From Sphingobacterium sp. LZ7M1 (GTDB taxonomy: Bacteria; Bacteroidota; Bacteroidia; Sphingobacteriales; Sphingobacteriaceae): a DNA stretch of 64,000 nucleotides. The notes beneath the pieces are model-generated. The model was not told the DNA's origin. It saw nothing but the letters and a program-made list of their open reading frames with translations, and made no database searches. This document shows positions 27,553 through 36,062 of the stretch, piece by piece. The stretch spans positions 2,356,001 through 2,420,000 of the forward strand of contig NZ_CP101134.1 of assembly GCF_024296865.1 (NCBI RefSeq). Direction: 5' to 3'. Positions within the stretch are counted from its first letter, which is position 1. Each line of letters starts with the position of its first letter. A program made the position numbers and the translations under genes.

Positions 27553-28200
27553 CAGCACCCGTGAGGGATTTGTTCAGCCCCGCATACCCCCAACGCAAAC
27601 CCTGAACCCCCTTCGGGTCGAACCCCGGCCATCACAAGGTTCGATCCCTCACTCACGCAAAAAAGCCTTCATCTTTTCGATGAAGGCTTTTTTGTATATC
27701 GTTTTCCAGGAACATTTTCGACCAGCATCCGTGAGGGATTGGTTCAGCCCCACATACCCCCAACGCAAACCCTGAACCCCCTTCGGGTCGAACCCCGGCC
27801 ATCACAAGGTTCGATCCCTCACTCACGCAAAAAAGCCTTCATCTTTTCGATGAAGGCTTTTTGTATATCGTTTTCCAGGAACATTTTCGACCAGCACCCG
27901 TGAGGGATTGGTTCAGCCCCGCATGCCCCCAGCGCAAACCCTGAACCCCCTTCGGGTCGAACCCAGGCCAACACAAGGTTCGATCCCTCACTCACGCAAA
28001 AAAGCCTTCATCTTTTCGATGAAGGCTTTTTGTATATCGTTGTTCAGGAACATTTTCGACCAGCACCCGTGAGGGATTGGTTCAGTCCCACATACCCCCA
28101 ACGCAAACCCTGAACCCCCTGCGGGTCGAACCCCGGCCATCACAAGGTTCGATCCCTCACTCACGCAAAAAAGCCTTCATCTTTTCGATGAAGGCTTTTT
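27553..28200 (-). repeat. Tandem array of four ~169-bp structured units abutting tRNA-Ser
   Basis: Units begin with GTGAGGGATT at 27561, 27731, 27900 and 28069 (periods 170, 169, 169). The same ten bases occur in the tRNA-Ser gene at 28210. On the minus strand each unit has a closing stem GTGAGGGAT/ATCCCTCAC around three arms: TCGAACC/GGTTCGA, a small CCC/GGG hairpin, and GGTTCAG/CTGAACC. A linker and the AAAAGCCTTCATC hairpin terminator follow. The last unit lacks the linker and runs straight into the tRNA. Differences between copies are mostly in loops. There is no convincing protein; the 134-codon plus-strand frame at 27371 crosses unrelated sequence. Confidence 0.85.
28167..28200 (-). terminator. 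tRNA-Ser terminator
   Basis: GCCTTCATC and GATGAAGGC arms around a TTTT-type loop, with A and T runs on both sides; it begins 3 bases after the tRNA 3' end. Near-identical hairpins are at 27659-27693, 27829-27862 and 27998-28031, one per array unit. Confidence 0.9.
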
Positions 28201-28203
28201 GTG

Positions 28204-28288
28204 CGGAGAGTGAGGGATTCGAACCCCCGAACCTGTGACAGTTAACGGTTTTCAAGACCGCCGCATTCGACCACTCTGCCAACTCTCC
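28204..28288 (-). tRNA. tRNA-Ser (anticodon TGA)
   Basis: 85-nt class II tRNA on the minus strand. The acceptor stem is GGAGAGT/ACTCTCC with discriminator G, the anticodon loop CTTGAAA gives anticodon TGA, a long variable arm contains CTGTCACAG, and the T-arm GGGGGTTCGAATCCCTC is standard. CCA is not encoded. It reads UCA/UCN serine codons. Confidence 0.96.
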
Positions 28289-28480
28289 GCGACAAAAGTA
28301 GAAATTTTTGTACGCTCTCCAAAACTTAATTATTATTAGCCTGAAAATGAGCCTGATTATTTTTTATTCAACGAAAAAAATTGCAATTAACCATATATTT
28401 TCAGTTAAATACCCTTAAAATACATCCCAACTTTTAGTTTTTACCGTTTATTTCCCGATTTTAGCATAAAGTCATACGAC

Positions 28481-29335
28481 ATGAAAAAAATTCTTATCCT
28501 TTTTATTTCTTTGATACAATTTGCCTTTGCTCAAAAGTCCTCTCTGACTTTTGAAACCAAGTTTTATGATGCCGAGGACAGGTGGGTAATCTTTGATAAA
28601 AAGGAGAATCAGAATACCTATGCATTAGGATTTGTCTATTTGGACTCTGAGGCTGGTTATACCTTTAGCTATCAGGGCGAATTGGAATATAAAAACAGTG
28701 AATTCCATAAAGTACCTAGATTGGACACAAGCAGTAATATAATCATGAGGCTTGATCGCAACTCTTTTAATGTGAAGGTCCTAACTGATGAACAAGTGAC
28801 AAAACTAGGCTTAGCAAATCCACCAGAATGGCTCCAAAATTATAAACAGAATGCTGATTTTATTGAGACACGCGTCCATAGAGCATCCATGATGAATGGT
28901 GCTGGTGCGAGTATCAAAGCTTTGCCAATCCTGCAAAAGGCCTATCAGGAAGATCCACATTATCCGGGATTAGAATTTGAACTTGGATATGCCTATAATG
29001 CTACTGGAAGCTTTTATAAGGCTGTAATCGTATTAAATAAGGCGATTGAAAATGATCCAAGTAACTTTTGGTATTACCGTGAACTTGGATTTTCCCTAAA
29101 GCATCTCAATAACTTACCTGAAGCCGAAAAGGTTTATAGAAAAGGAATAGAACTCGCTTCTGATAAAAACCAAGTCGCTGAAATGGCCATTAATATGGCT
29201 CAGAGTTACTTTCATGCCAAGGATAAAGCTAAATTTGATGAGTGGAAAAGCATTGTAGTACAGCATGCTGAACCTGAATCGCAATATCGTCAATACATTA
29301 ATTACTTCGAGGAAAATTGGCATAAATCCAATTAA
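28481..29335 (+). CDS. Secreted tetratricopeptide-repeat protein
   Basis: 284 aa with a clear signal peptide (MKKILILFISLIQFAFAQ, cleavage after ~18). The N-terminal ~110 residues are a beta-rich domain I do not recognise. The C-terminal half has at least two TPR units, for example FELGYAYNATGSFYKAVIVLNKAIENDP (split here into FELGYAYNAT and AVIVLNKAIENDP) and YRELGFSLKHLNNLPEAEKV. It is probably a periplasmic scaffold. The DinB-like gene follows after 24 bases, so they may be co-transcribed. Confidence 0.75.
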   Translation: MKKILILFISLIQFAFAQKSSLTFETKFYDAEDRWVIFDKKENQNTYALGFVYLDSEAGYTFSYQGELEYKNSEFHKVPRLDTSSNIIMRLDRNSFNVKVLTDEQVTKLGLANPPEWLQNYKQNADFIETRVHRASMMNGAGASIKALPILQKAYQEDPHYPGLEFELGYAYNATGSFYKAVIVLNKAIENDPSNFWYYRELGFSLKHLNNLPEAEKVYRKGIELASDKNQVAEMAINMAQSYFHAKDKAKFDEWKSIVVQHAEPESQYRQYINYFEENWHKSN

Positions 29336-29359
29336 ATTGAGGAATAAAAGCCTAATGAA

Positions 29360-29890
29360 ATGCTAAAAGATCAACTTGAAAAGCTGAGGTACCCAATCGG
29401 TAAGTTCAGTCAACCTGAAAATATTAGTAAAGAAACCATTGAAAGCTGGATCAATACCATAGCTAAGTTTCCTGAATACCTAAAAAATGAAGTACAGAAG
29501 CTTCAGGAAAAAGATTTAGAATTGACGTATAGGGAAGGAGGTTGGACTATCAGACAATTGGTTCATCATTGCGCCGATAGCCATATGAATAGTTTTATTC
29601 GTTTTAAACTGGCACTCACGGAAGATACACCGATAATAAAACCTTATAAAGAAGACAGATGGGCTTGCCTTGCAGATAGTTTGCAACCTATTGAAAGTTC
29701 AATAAAGATATTGGAGGGTCTACATCAACGCTGGGCGACACTACTGGAAAGTCTTTCGGAAGAGGATTTGAAAAAGCAATTTATTAATCCTGAAAGCAAG
29801 AAGACAATCAGTATTGAAACTGCCATTGGAATCTATGCTTGGCACTGTAATCATCATCTTACCCATGTCATAAATGCTAAAAAACCCTAG
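29360..29890 (+). CDS. DinB/YfiT family protein, putative bacillithiol transferase (BstA-like)
   Basis: 176-aa four-helix-bundle protein of the DinB superfamily, YfiT group. These proteins bind Ni or Zn through three His; here the motifs are LVHHCADSHMN (~65-75) and WHCNHHLTHV (~162-171). The N-terminal LRYPIGKFSQPENIS is typical of the YfiT/BstA subgroup, whose B. subtilis and S. aureus members are bacillithiol-S-transferases. The bshB1 gene at 546 supports the presence of bacillithiol. Some YfiT members were first named metal-dependent hydrolases. Confidence 0.8.
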   Translation: MLKDQLEKLRYPIGKFSQPENISKETIESWINTIAKFPEYLKNEVQKLQEKDLELTYREGGWTIRQLVHHCADSHMNSFIRFKLALTEDTPIIKPYKEDRWACLADSLQPIESSIKILEGLHQRWATLLESLSEEDLKKQFINPESKKTISIETAIGIYAWHCNHHLTHVINAKKP

Positions 29891-29961
29891 ATAACCGGTA
29901 AATCGCTATTATTAGAACAATAAAATCCTTAGATTTAAGTATATCAATAATAAATTCACAC

Positions 29962-30579
29962 ATGGAACAAATAACACCTTTCAATAGTGCCAGTCAAGCC
30001 ATCGATGCCTTGGACAATGGTGGTCAATTTTATAATATTTTCACAAAAGCAGATGATGATCTCATCTCACAGTCAGAGGTTTCCAAGGTTGCTGGGGCGG
30101 TCCTTCAAAAACAAAAGGCAGTCCTGTTCCTGAATTTAGCAATGAAAAACCTTTCCCCTAGGGAACAACAGGAAATTGAAGGTAGGTTTGATGATAATCT
30201 TTCTGATAGTTTCCAGAAGTATACTCCTCAAGTAATAAACTCACATGGGGAATTGGAATCCTTGGATGCTGGGACTGCTGTTATAATTACTGGGGTACCG
30301 AGAAAAATCGAAGGAGAAGGAGTTATTTCTGGTTATATCTCGATTCCAGTAATTGATGTATTTACCCTGATACCAATCAGTGAAACCTATATCGTCTATG
30401 AAATAAAAGATGAGCTTTCTGGTCAATCGGTTCTGGTAGCACATGATAAGGATGCAGGACTATTGGCAGAAGCAAAATTGAATATTGCTGGAGTAATCAA
30501 ACAATTTCAATTGGCCCAGGATGACGAAAGCGAATTCCAGAAGTTTATTGAAGTAGACTTTTACAGCGAAGCAAAATAA
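29962..30579 (+). CDS. Hypothetical protein
   Basis: 205-aa acidic, cytoplasmic protein with no recognisable domain. The N-terminal third is helical and polar (AMKNLSPREQQEIEG). The middle is a run of beta strands (GTAVIITGVPRKIEGEGVISGYISIPVIDVF). It lies 71 bases after the YfiT-like gene on the same strand and is followed by a bidirectional terminator, so it could end the 28481-30579 transcript. I would not guess a function. Confidence 0.55.
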   Translation: MEQITPFNSASQAIDALDNGGQFYNIFTKADDDLISQSEVSKVAGAVLQKQKAVLFLNLAMKNLSPREQQEIEGRFDDNLSDSFQKYTPQVINSHGELESLDAGTAVIITGVPRKIEGEGVISGYISIPVIDVFTLIPISETYIVYEIKDELSGQSVLVAHDKDAGLLAEAKLNIAGVIKQFQLAQDDESEFQKFIEVDFYSEAK

Positions 30580-30581
30580 AG

Positions 30582-30607
30582 AAGAGCGACCAATTATGGT
30601 CGCTCTT
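30582..30607. terminator. Bidirectional terminator between hypothetical gene and GH3 gene
   Basis: AAGAGCGACCA and TGGTCGCTCTT are perfect 11-bp arms with an ATTA loop between convergent genes. Confidence 0.85.
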
Positions 30608-30641
30608 ACTCATTGTTTTAACTATTATTATGCAAGTTCTT

Positions 30642-32924
30642 CTAGTCCATTAATTCAAATTCAGCTTCCTGAACATCTCTTGAATTGGTGCCCACATAGA
30701 CCTTGAATTTTCCAGGCTCTGATACAAATTCTAACTGTTGATTATAGAATCGAAGATCTTCTTCTTCAATAATGAATTCAACTTCTTTTGATTTGCCTTT
30801 TTCTATAAAGATTTTTTGGAAGCCTTTTAATTCCTTAACAGGTCTTGTTTGGGAGCCTACTAAGTCTTGAAGGTACAACTGAACGACTTCCTCGCCATCA
30901 AAATTACCGTTATTCTTCACTGTAACCGAAACTTTTAGTTTATCTGATTTATGGATGCTTGATTTATCCAGTTTTACAGCCGCATATTCAAATTTCGTAT
31001 AGCTCAATCCGTATCCAAAAGGATATAAAGGTTCATTGCTCACATCTAGGTAATTAGACCTAAACTTCTGAAACCAGGCATCTTTAGCCAAAGGCCTTCC
31101 AGTATTCTTTTGACTGTAGTACATAGGCACTTGACCAACGTTCTGAGGAAAGGTTGCAGGAAGTTTTCCTGAAGGATTTACATCTCCAAAAAGCACATCA
31201 GCTACAGCTTTTCCGGTTTCAGTACCACCAAACCATACATTTAAGATTGCTGGGACATTCTTACTTTCCCAGGAAAGCGTCATAGGTCTTCCTGCGAATA
31301 ACACCAATACCACTGGCTTTCCAGTTTTCACTAAAGCTTCTAACAAGCGCTTTTGGCTTTCAGGAATATTGAGGTCAGTACGGCTTGAGCTTTCACCGCT
31401 CATTTCTGAACTTTCACCCAAAGCAGCAACGATTACATCAGCTTCCTGAGAAACCTGGATGGCTGAAGCAATGATTTCCTCTGGATTACGGTCATCTCTC
31501 GGAATGGTACGACCAAACATTGTAGAACGTTCCTGTAAGGCAGCATCATCGGTAAGATTGGCGCCTAAATGAGTTACAATTTTTACTTTATCACCCAAAA
31601 CAGATTGCATGCCTTCCACTAAAGACTGGGTGTTTTTCAGATCAGCACTGACGCTCCATGTTCCTGGCATATTTGCTCCAGTATTAGCCAATGGTCCAAT
31701 GACAGCAACCGTTCCCTGTTTTTTCAAAGGCAAAGTATTGCTTTCATTTTTCAGGAGCACGAAGGATTTTCCTGCTGCTTCTCTAGCCAGTTTCAGGTGC
31801 TCCGGAGTCAGGATTTCTTTCTTCGCACGATCTTCACTACAATATTTAAACGGATCTTCAAATAATCCTAATCTATATTTTGCCTCCAAAACAAAACGAC
31901 AGGCCCTATTGATATCATCCTCTGAAACTTTACCTTCATCCAATGATTTTTTTAGGGTAGTCAAAAATCCTTCACCGACCATATCCATATCCACTCCAGC
32001 TTTCAAGGATAATTCGGAAACTTTCTGAAGATCCCCTAAGCCATGGTCGATCAATTCATTGACTGCCGTATAATCCGTTACAACAAGCCCATTAAATTTC
32101 CAGTCTTTACGCAAAAGATCGGTCAACAACCAATGGTTTGCACTTGCCGGAACTCCGTTGATATCGTTAAATGAAGTCATTACGGACATCGCACCTGCAT
32201 CCAAAGCCGCCTTATAAGGAGGTAGATATTCATTGTACATCCTATGCAAGCTCATATCTGTGGTATTATAATCTCTACCAGATTCAGCAGCTCCATAGAG
32301 CGCAAAATGCTTTACGCAAGCCATTAGTGTATTGTTCTTGCTCAGATCATCACCTTGATAGCCAACGACCATCTCTCTGGCAATCCGAGAGCTTAAGTAG
32401 GTGTCTTCTCCGCTTCCTTCGGAGATTCTTCCCCAACGGGCATCTCTCGAAATATCGACCATTGGTGAGAAGGTCCAGTTCAACCCATCGGCTGAAGCCT
32501 CAACAGCAGCTACACGCGCCGTTTTTTGGATTAATGGCATATCCCAGGTTGCCGCTAATCCCAATGGGATCGGGAAAATGGTTTTATAACCATGGATAAC
32601 ATCCATTCCGAATATTATGGGAATCTTTAAACGAGATTGATTTACTGCCAATTCCTGGGCTTTACGGATTCGAGCAGGAGAGGTCATACTAAATATTCCC
32701 CCGATATTTCCAGCTTTAATCTTAGATTCCACATCCGTAGATACTACAGAACCAGTCGTAGCTTCACCAGCGGTAACCAGGTTCAATTGCCCAATTTTCT
32801 CTTCTATGGTCATTTTGTTCATCAGGCCATCGATGAAAGAATCCATCTTTTGATCCTGTTGGGCAAATAACATATTGGAACTAAGGATTAGTCCGCAACA
32901 GAGTATATTCTTAAAAAATTTCAT
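30642..32924 (-). CDS. bglX: GH3 beta-glucosidase (BglX type), last gene of the PUL
   Basis: Periplasmic exo-acting GH3 beta-glucosidase. I prefer the ATG at 32924 (MKFFKNILCCGLILSSNMLF), which begins a signal peptide; the ATG at 32939 adds five residues. GH3 N-terminal barrel, then the alpha/beta sandwich, then a fibronectin III-like end. The nucleophile motif GLVVTDYTAVNEL (Asp at ~303) is intact, and GVDMDMVGEG follows. In PULs with PF10091 enzymes, GH3 members split the released oligosaccharides to glucose. A hairpin with a T tract just before the start may lower its expression relative to upstream genes. Confidence 0.92.
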   Translation of the reverse strand: MKFFKNILCCGLILSSNMLFAQQDQKMDSFIDGLMNKMTIEEKIGQLNLVTAGEATTGSVVSTDVESKIKAGNIGGIFSMTSPARIRKAQELAVNQSRLKIPIIFGMDVIHGYKTIFPIPLGLAATWDMPLIQKTARVAAVEASADGLNWTFSPMVDISRDARWGRISEGSGEDTYLSSRIAREMVVGYQGDDLSKNNTLMACVKHFALYGAAESGRDYNTTDMSLHRMYNEYLPPYKAALDAGAMSVMTSFNDINGVPASANHWLLTDLLRKDWKFNGLVVTDYTAVNELIDHGLGDLQKVSELSLKAGVDMDMVGEGFLTTLKKSLDEGKVSEDDINRACRFVLEAKYRLGLFEDPFKYCSEDRAKKEILTPEHLKLAREAAGKSFVLLKNESNTLPLKKQGTVAVIGPLANTGANMPGTWSVSADLKNTQSLVEGMQSVLGDKVKIVTHLGANLTDDAALQERSTMFGRTIPRDDRNPEEIIASAIQVSQEADVIVAALGESSEMSGESSSRTDLNIPESQKRLLEALVKTGKPVVLVLFAGRPMTLSWESKNVPAILNVWFGGTETGKAVADVLFGDVNPSGKLPATFPQNVGQVPMYYSQKNTGRPLAKDAWFQKFRSNYLDVSNEPLYPFGYGLSYTKFEYAAVKLDKSSIHKSDKLKVSVTVKNNGNFDGEEVVQLYLQDLVGSQTRPVKELKGFQKIFIEKGKSKEVEFIIEEEDLRFYNQQLEFVSEPGKFKVYVGTNSRDVQEAEFELMD

Positions 32925-32939
32925 TGCAAATTGATTCAT

Positions 32940-32965
32940 AAAAACTCAGCCCATGAAGGGCTGAG
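32940..32965 (-). terminator. Terminator-like hairpin before the GH3 gene (attenuator or RNA processing site)
   Basis: CTCAGCCC and GGGCTGAG form an 8-bp GC-rich stem with a 5-base loop, followed on the minus strand by TTTTT and then the upstream GH3 ATG. It lies inside the PUL operon. Confidence 0.65.
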
Positions 32966-32985
32966 CATTCATTACTAACCACTTA

Positions 32986-34359
32986 TTATTTCAAATTTGG
33001 ACTTTGAAATCCTAACTTTTTCAATCCTGACTGAATCTCTGGAGCTTGCATAAACAGATTCCAGATCAGACCAGAACGGTAATTTTCCATCATGACCACG
33101 ATAGGACCTTGGTCGATGGCTAAGTATCGCTGCGGAAACCAATTTTCAGTTTCACTATAAGCATCATAAAAACCATATTTTCCCCATACCTTATCACCTA
33201 AATTATTGAACAGGTACCTCGCAAATGCTAAACTTTCTTTTGGGGTATAAGGGGTAGAGGACAAGGCGGCAGTCGGACTGATCACTGACTTATCGTTGTC
33301 AGGATGATGGGCATCATATCCTTTGATGGAGTATGAAGCGGTCCATCCCCAACCTTTATCAGCACCATATCCTTTATAATGATTAGGATTTTCTTCAGCA
33401 TAGGCGATATTGATCTTAGCATGGTTCACGACTACTTCACCATAATCAACATACTGATCCTTTAACCCCGTTGGATTTAATCCTAAAAAGGAGTAATGGG
33501 CCCAGAATAAAGGTCCTACCTGACCTTCTTTTGCATTATGCTTCATACCTATTGGAATATCAAATTTTTTAAGGTCCGACTTAATTTTTCCATCTCTTGC
33601 CCAACCTTGGTTGTACACCGCGGTATCAATGGCATGTGTAGGAGAGGAAGCCGCCAATACATAGGTTACCAGACATTCATCATATCCTTGGATAGGATGA
33701 TTCATTCCGAAATCGTGGGTCGGACTCCAATGCCATAACAGGACATTCTTGCCATTGGTATAATGGTTCCAGTCGATTTCTTTCCATAGCTCATCAGCTT
33801 TGTTGGCAATGGTTTTCTGGGTATCAGATCCATTCTTCAAATATTCTCTCACAACGATCAGTGATTGTGCTAGAAATGCCGTTTCCACCAAATCACCACC
33901 ATTATCCTTTTCGCTGAAAGCTTTAACTTTTCCGGTATCTCCATGGTACCAATGTGACCAAGCTCCCTTGAATCTTGGGATTTTCCCCAAGTAATCCATG
34001 ATATGGTTTAGGCGATCTTCTCCTTCTTTCTTGGAAATATAGCCACGCTCCATTCCAACGATCAATCCCATAATGCCAAATCCACTTCCACCGATGGTAA
34101 CGACATTTTCATCGTTCTCAGGATAGACCCCATCGATATGGATTCTTTCTCTAGCCATTCCTGAATTAGGTTCAGCACCTTCCCAGAAATATTGGAAAGT
34201 TTGCTGCTGAATCTTGTTCATCAGGGAATCGTTTGAATGGGCAACACTATCTACAGATTGGCTTGTTTCTTTCTTGTTATCCGTTTTCTGTACGTTTTGA
34301 CAAGATTGAATCCCTGCAGCTGCTAATAATAACCCGATTGTAATTGCTCGTATCTTCAT
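32986..34359 (-). CDS. PF10091 'glucoamylase' family lipoprotein (GH144-like), second copy
   Basis: 457-aa (alpha/alpha)6-barrel enzyme of the glucoamylase-like PF10091 family. Characterised members of this family include the GH144 endo-beta-1,2-glucanases. A lipoprotein signal peptide ends at AGIQSC (Cys ~20). TFQYFWEGAEPNSGMARER, GGSGFGIMGLIVGMERG, GAWSHWY and FSEKDNGGDLVETAFL are shared with the adjacent paralogue. There is no N-terminal Ig domain. The stop of the paralogue lies 6 bases upstream. The pair may divide endo- and exo-type cleavage, or surface and periplasmic work. Confidence 0.85.
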   Translation of the reverse strand: MKIRAITIGLLLAAAGIQSCQNVQKTDNKKETSQSVDSVAHSNDSLMNKIQQQTFQYFWEGAEPNSGMARERIHIDGVYPENDENVVTIGGSGFGIMGLIVGMERGYISKKEGEDRLNHIMDYLGKIPRFKGAWSHWYHGDTGKVKAFSEKDNGGDLVETAFLAQSLIVVREYLKNGSDTQKTIANKADELWKEIDWNHYTNGKNVLLWHWSPTHDFGMNHPIQGYDECLVTYVLAASSPTHAIDTAVYNQGWARDGKIKSDLKKFDIPIGMKHNAKEGQVGPLFWAHYSFLGLNPTGLKDQYVDYGEVVVNHAKINIAYAEENPNHYKGYGADKGWGWTASYSIKGYDAHHPDNDKSVISPTAALSSTPYTPKESLAFARYLFNNLGDKVWGKYGFYDAYSETENWFPQRYLAIDQGPIVVMMENYRSGLIWNLFMQAPEIQSGLKKLGFQSPNLK

Positions 34360-34365
34360 AATATA

Positions 34366-36003
34366 TTAAATGTTAGGAGAATTAAACCCTAATTTCTTTA
34401 ATCCGTTTTTTACTTCTGGACTCTTCATCAATAAGTTCCAGATTAATTTACTGCGGTGGTTCTCAATCCCTATGATAATAGGCCCCTGATTGATTGCGAT
34501 GTAACTTTCCGCAAACCAAGGCTCATCCAGGGAGAAGCCATCCTTGAAACCATATTGGCCCCATAATTTGTCACCAAGCTTATAATAAAAGAACTCCATG
34601 GCTTCCATAGATTCTTTTGGTGTAAATGCCATGGATGTCAATGCAGCTGTTGGACTGATGATCCCTAGATCATTGCTGGGTGACATCGCTGAATATCCAT
34701 TAGGGATATCACCTGCTGTAAGACCCCAACTACTTGCAGAATACCCATAAAATCCTTTCGGGTTTGAAATACAATAAGCTCGGTTAATTAATGTCTGGTT
34801 TTTCACCTGTACCTCATAATCGGCATAAGCATCTTTTAATCCCATTGGATTGATTCCAAGAAAACTATATTGTGCTGTAAAAAGCGGTCCACCTTGATCT
34901 GGACCTAAAGGTAGTTCCATCTCAAAGAAACGCTTTCCATTTTTCATCTGTCCATTTCTAGCCCATCCTTCATCATAAACCTTTTTATCAATACTGAACT
35001 TATTGCTTCCAGCCGACAATACATAAGTGATCAATGATTCATTCCATCCTTGAACCTTCAGGTTCATATCCCAATTATGGTTAGGACTCCAATGCCAAAA
35101 GAGAACATTCTGCCCGTTCTGAAAGAAATTCCATTCCACCGCTTGGTATAAAGCATTGATATCAGCCGTTAAATTGGCGTCTTGAAAATATTCCCTAGCG
35201 ACCATTAGCCCTTGAAAGAGTAGGGAGGTCTCAACAATATCAGCGCCATTATCTTTCTCACTAAAAGGTTGGGTTTTTCCTGTCCCACCTTGGTACCAAT
35301 GCGAAAAAGCGCCATGATATCTATCCGCTGTCTTAAGAAAGGAAACAATTTTCTTGGTTCTTTCCAATCCTTCCGATTTACTGATAAAGTTCCTGTGAAT
35401 CCCAGTTACGATAGCCATTAAACCAAATCCAGTTCCTCCAATTGTAACTGTTTCAGTAGAGCTATTTCGTTCCCTGATCATACCAGAGCTAGGATGTGCA
35501 AAGGTCCAGAAATAGTTAAAGGTCTGCTTTTGAACCAAGGTCATTAATTCATCCTGTGAAATCCTCTTGAACTTGTCAGAAGGGTCAAACGCTGTGTTGA
35601 ATGAATAGTTGTATTGTTGGTTTAAGGGATTATTAGCATTGCTTTTCAGGGAATTCTTTACCAATACTTCATATTTGGATAGAGGGTTTAATGCTTTAGT
35701 CGGAGTAATGGAAACCTTTTTACCTGCTTCAAGTAGTTTTACAGTGCTTGAAATTGTGGATTTATTGGCATCCAAAATCTGAATGGAGTTATTTAGATCT
35801 TGATTCGAAACATTCTCATCAAACTCAAGAATAAATTCAGGCTGAAGCTCAATTCCTTTGGAAGCAATTTGCAACACCTTATTTCCGTTGCTAACAGAAG
35901 TCAGTGCAAAACTGGTACTAGAAGGTTTATCAGGGGCTTCGTTTTTAGAACAAGCCATGAAAACTGAACTGAACAATAAAATAGTGGAGTATAGATTTCT
36001 CAT
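34366..36003 (-). CDS. PF10091 'glucoamylase' family lipoprotein with Ig-like domain (GH144-like), first copy
   Basis: 545-aa surface or periplasmic enzyme. The signal peptide ends at the lipobox VFMAC (Cys ~18), an Ig-like (Big_5-type) domain covers residues ~30-135, and the catalytic (alpha/alpha)6 barrel follows (~150-545). TFNYFWTFAHPSSGMIRER, GGTGFGLMAIVTGI, GAFSHWY and SEKDNGADIVETSLL match the next gene. The Ig domain is a typical spacer for outer-membrane-attached PUL enzymes, so this is probably the first enzyme to cut the polymer. Glucoamylase is a family name; a beta-1,2-glucan substrate is the better inference. Confidence 0.86.
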   Translation of the reverse strand: MRNLYSTILLFSSVFMACSKNEAPDKPSSTSFALTSVSNGNKVLQIASKGIELQPEFILEFDENVSNQDLNNSIQILDANKSTISSTVKLLEAGKKVSITPTKALNPLSKYEVLVKNSLKSNANNPLNQQYNYSFNTAFDPSDKFKRISQDELMTLVQKQTFNYFWTFAHPSSGMIRERNSSTETVTIGGTGFGLMAIVTGIHRNFISKSEGLERTKKIVSFLKTADRYHGAFSHWYQGGTGKTQPFSEKDNGADIVETSLLFQGLMVAREYFQDANLTADINALYQAVEWNFFQNGQNVLFWHWSPNHNWDMNLKVQGWNESLITYVLSAGSNKFSIDKKVYDEGWARNGQMKNGKRFFEMELPLGPDQGGPLFTAQYSFLGINPMGLKDAYADYEVQVKNQTLINRAYCISNPKGFYGYSASSWGLTAGDIPNGYSAMSPSNDLGIISPTAALTSMAFTPKESMEAMEFFYYKLGDKLWGQYGFKDGFSLDEPWFAESYIAINQGPIIIGIENHRSKLIWNLLMKSPEVKNGLKKLGFNSPNI

Positions 36004-36062
36004 GCTTGAAAGTGGTAATAGAAGGGAAGATCCGAAGACCTTCCCTCTAATTGTATGAAAAT

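Noticed and set aside
27371..27775. 134-codon plus-strand open frame in the repeat region
   Set aside because: It crosses a dispersed repeat and the first array units, has repeat-driven composition and no recognisable protein features.
27553..28200. CRISPR array
   Set aside because: Units are 169 bp, almost identical throughout, with no spacer-repeat alternation and no cas genes in the window.
32986..36003. True starch glucoamylases (GH15)
   Set aside because: The motifs are those of PF10091 and not GH15, and no other starch-acting gene is in the locus.
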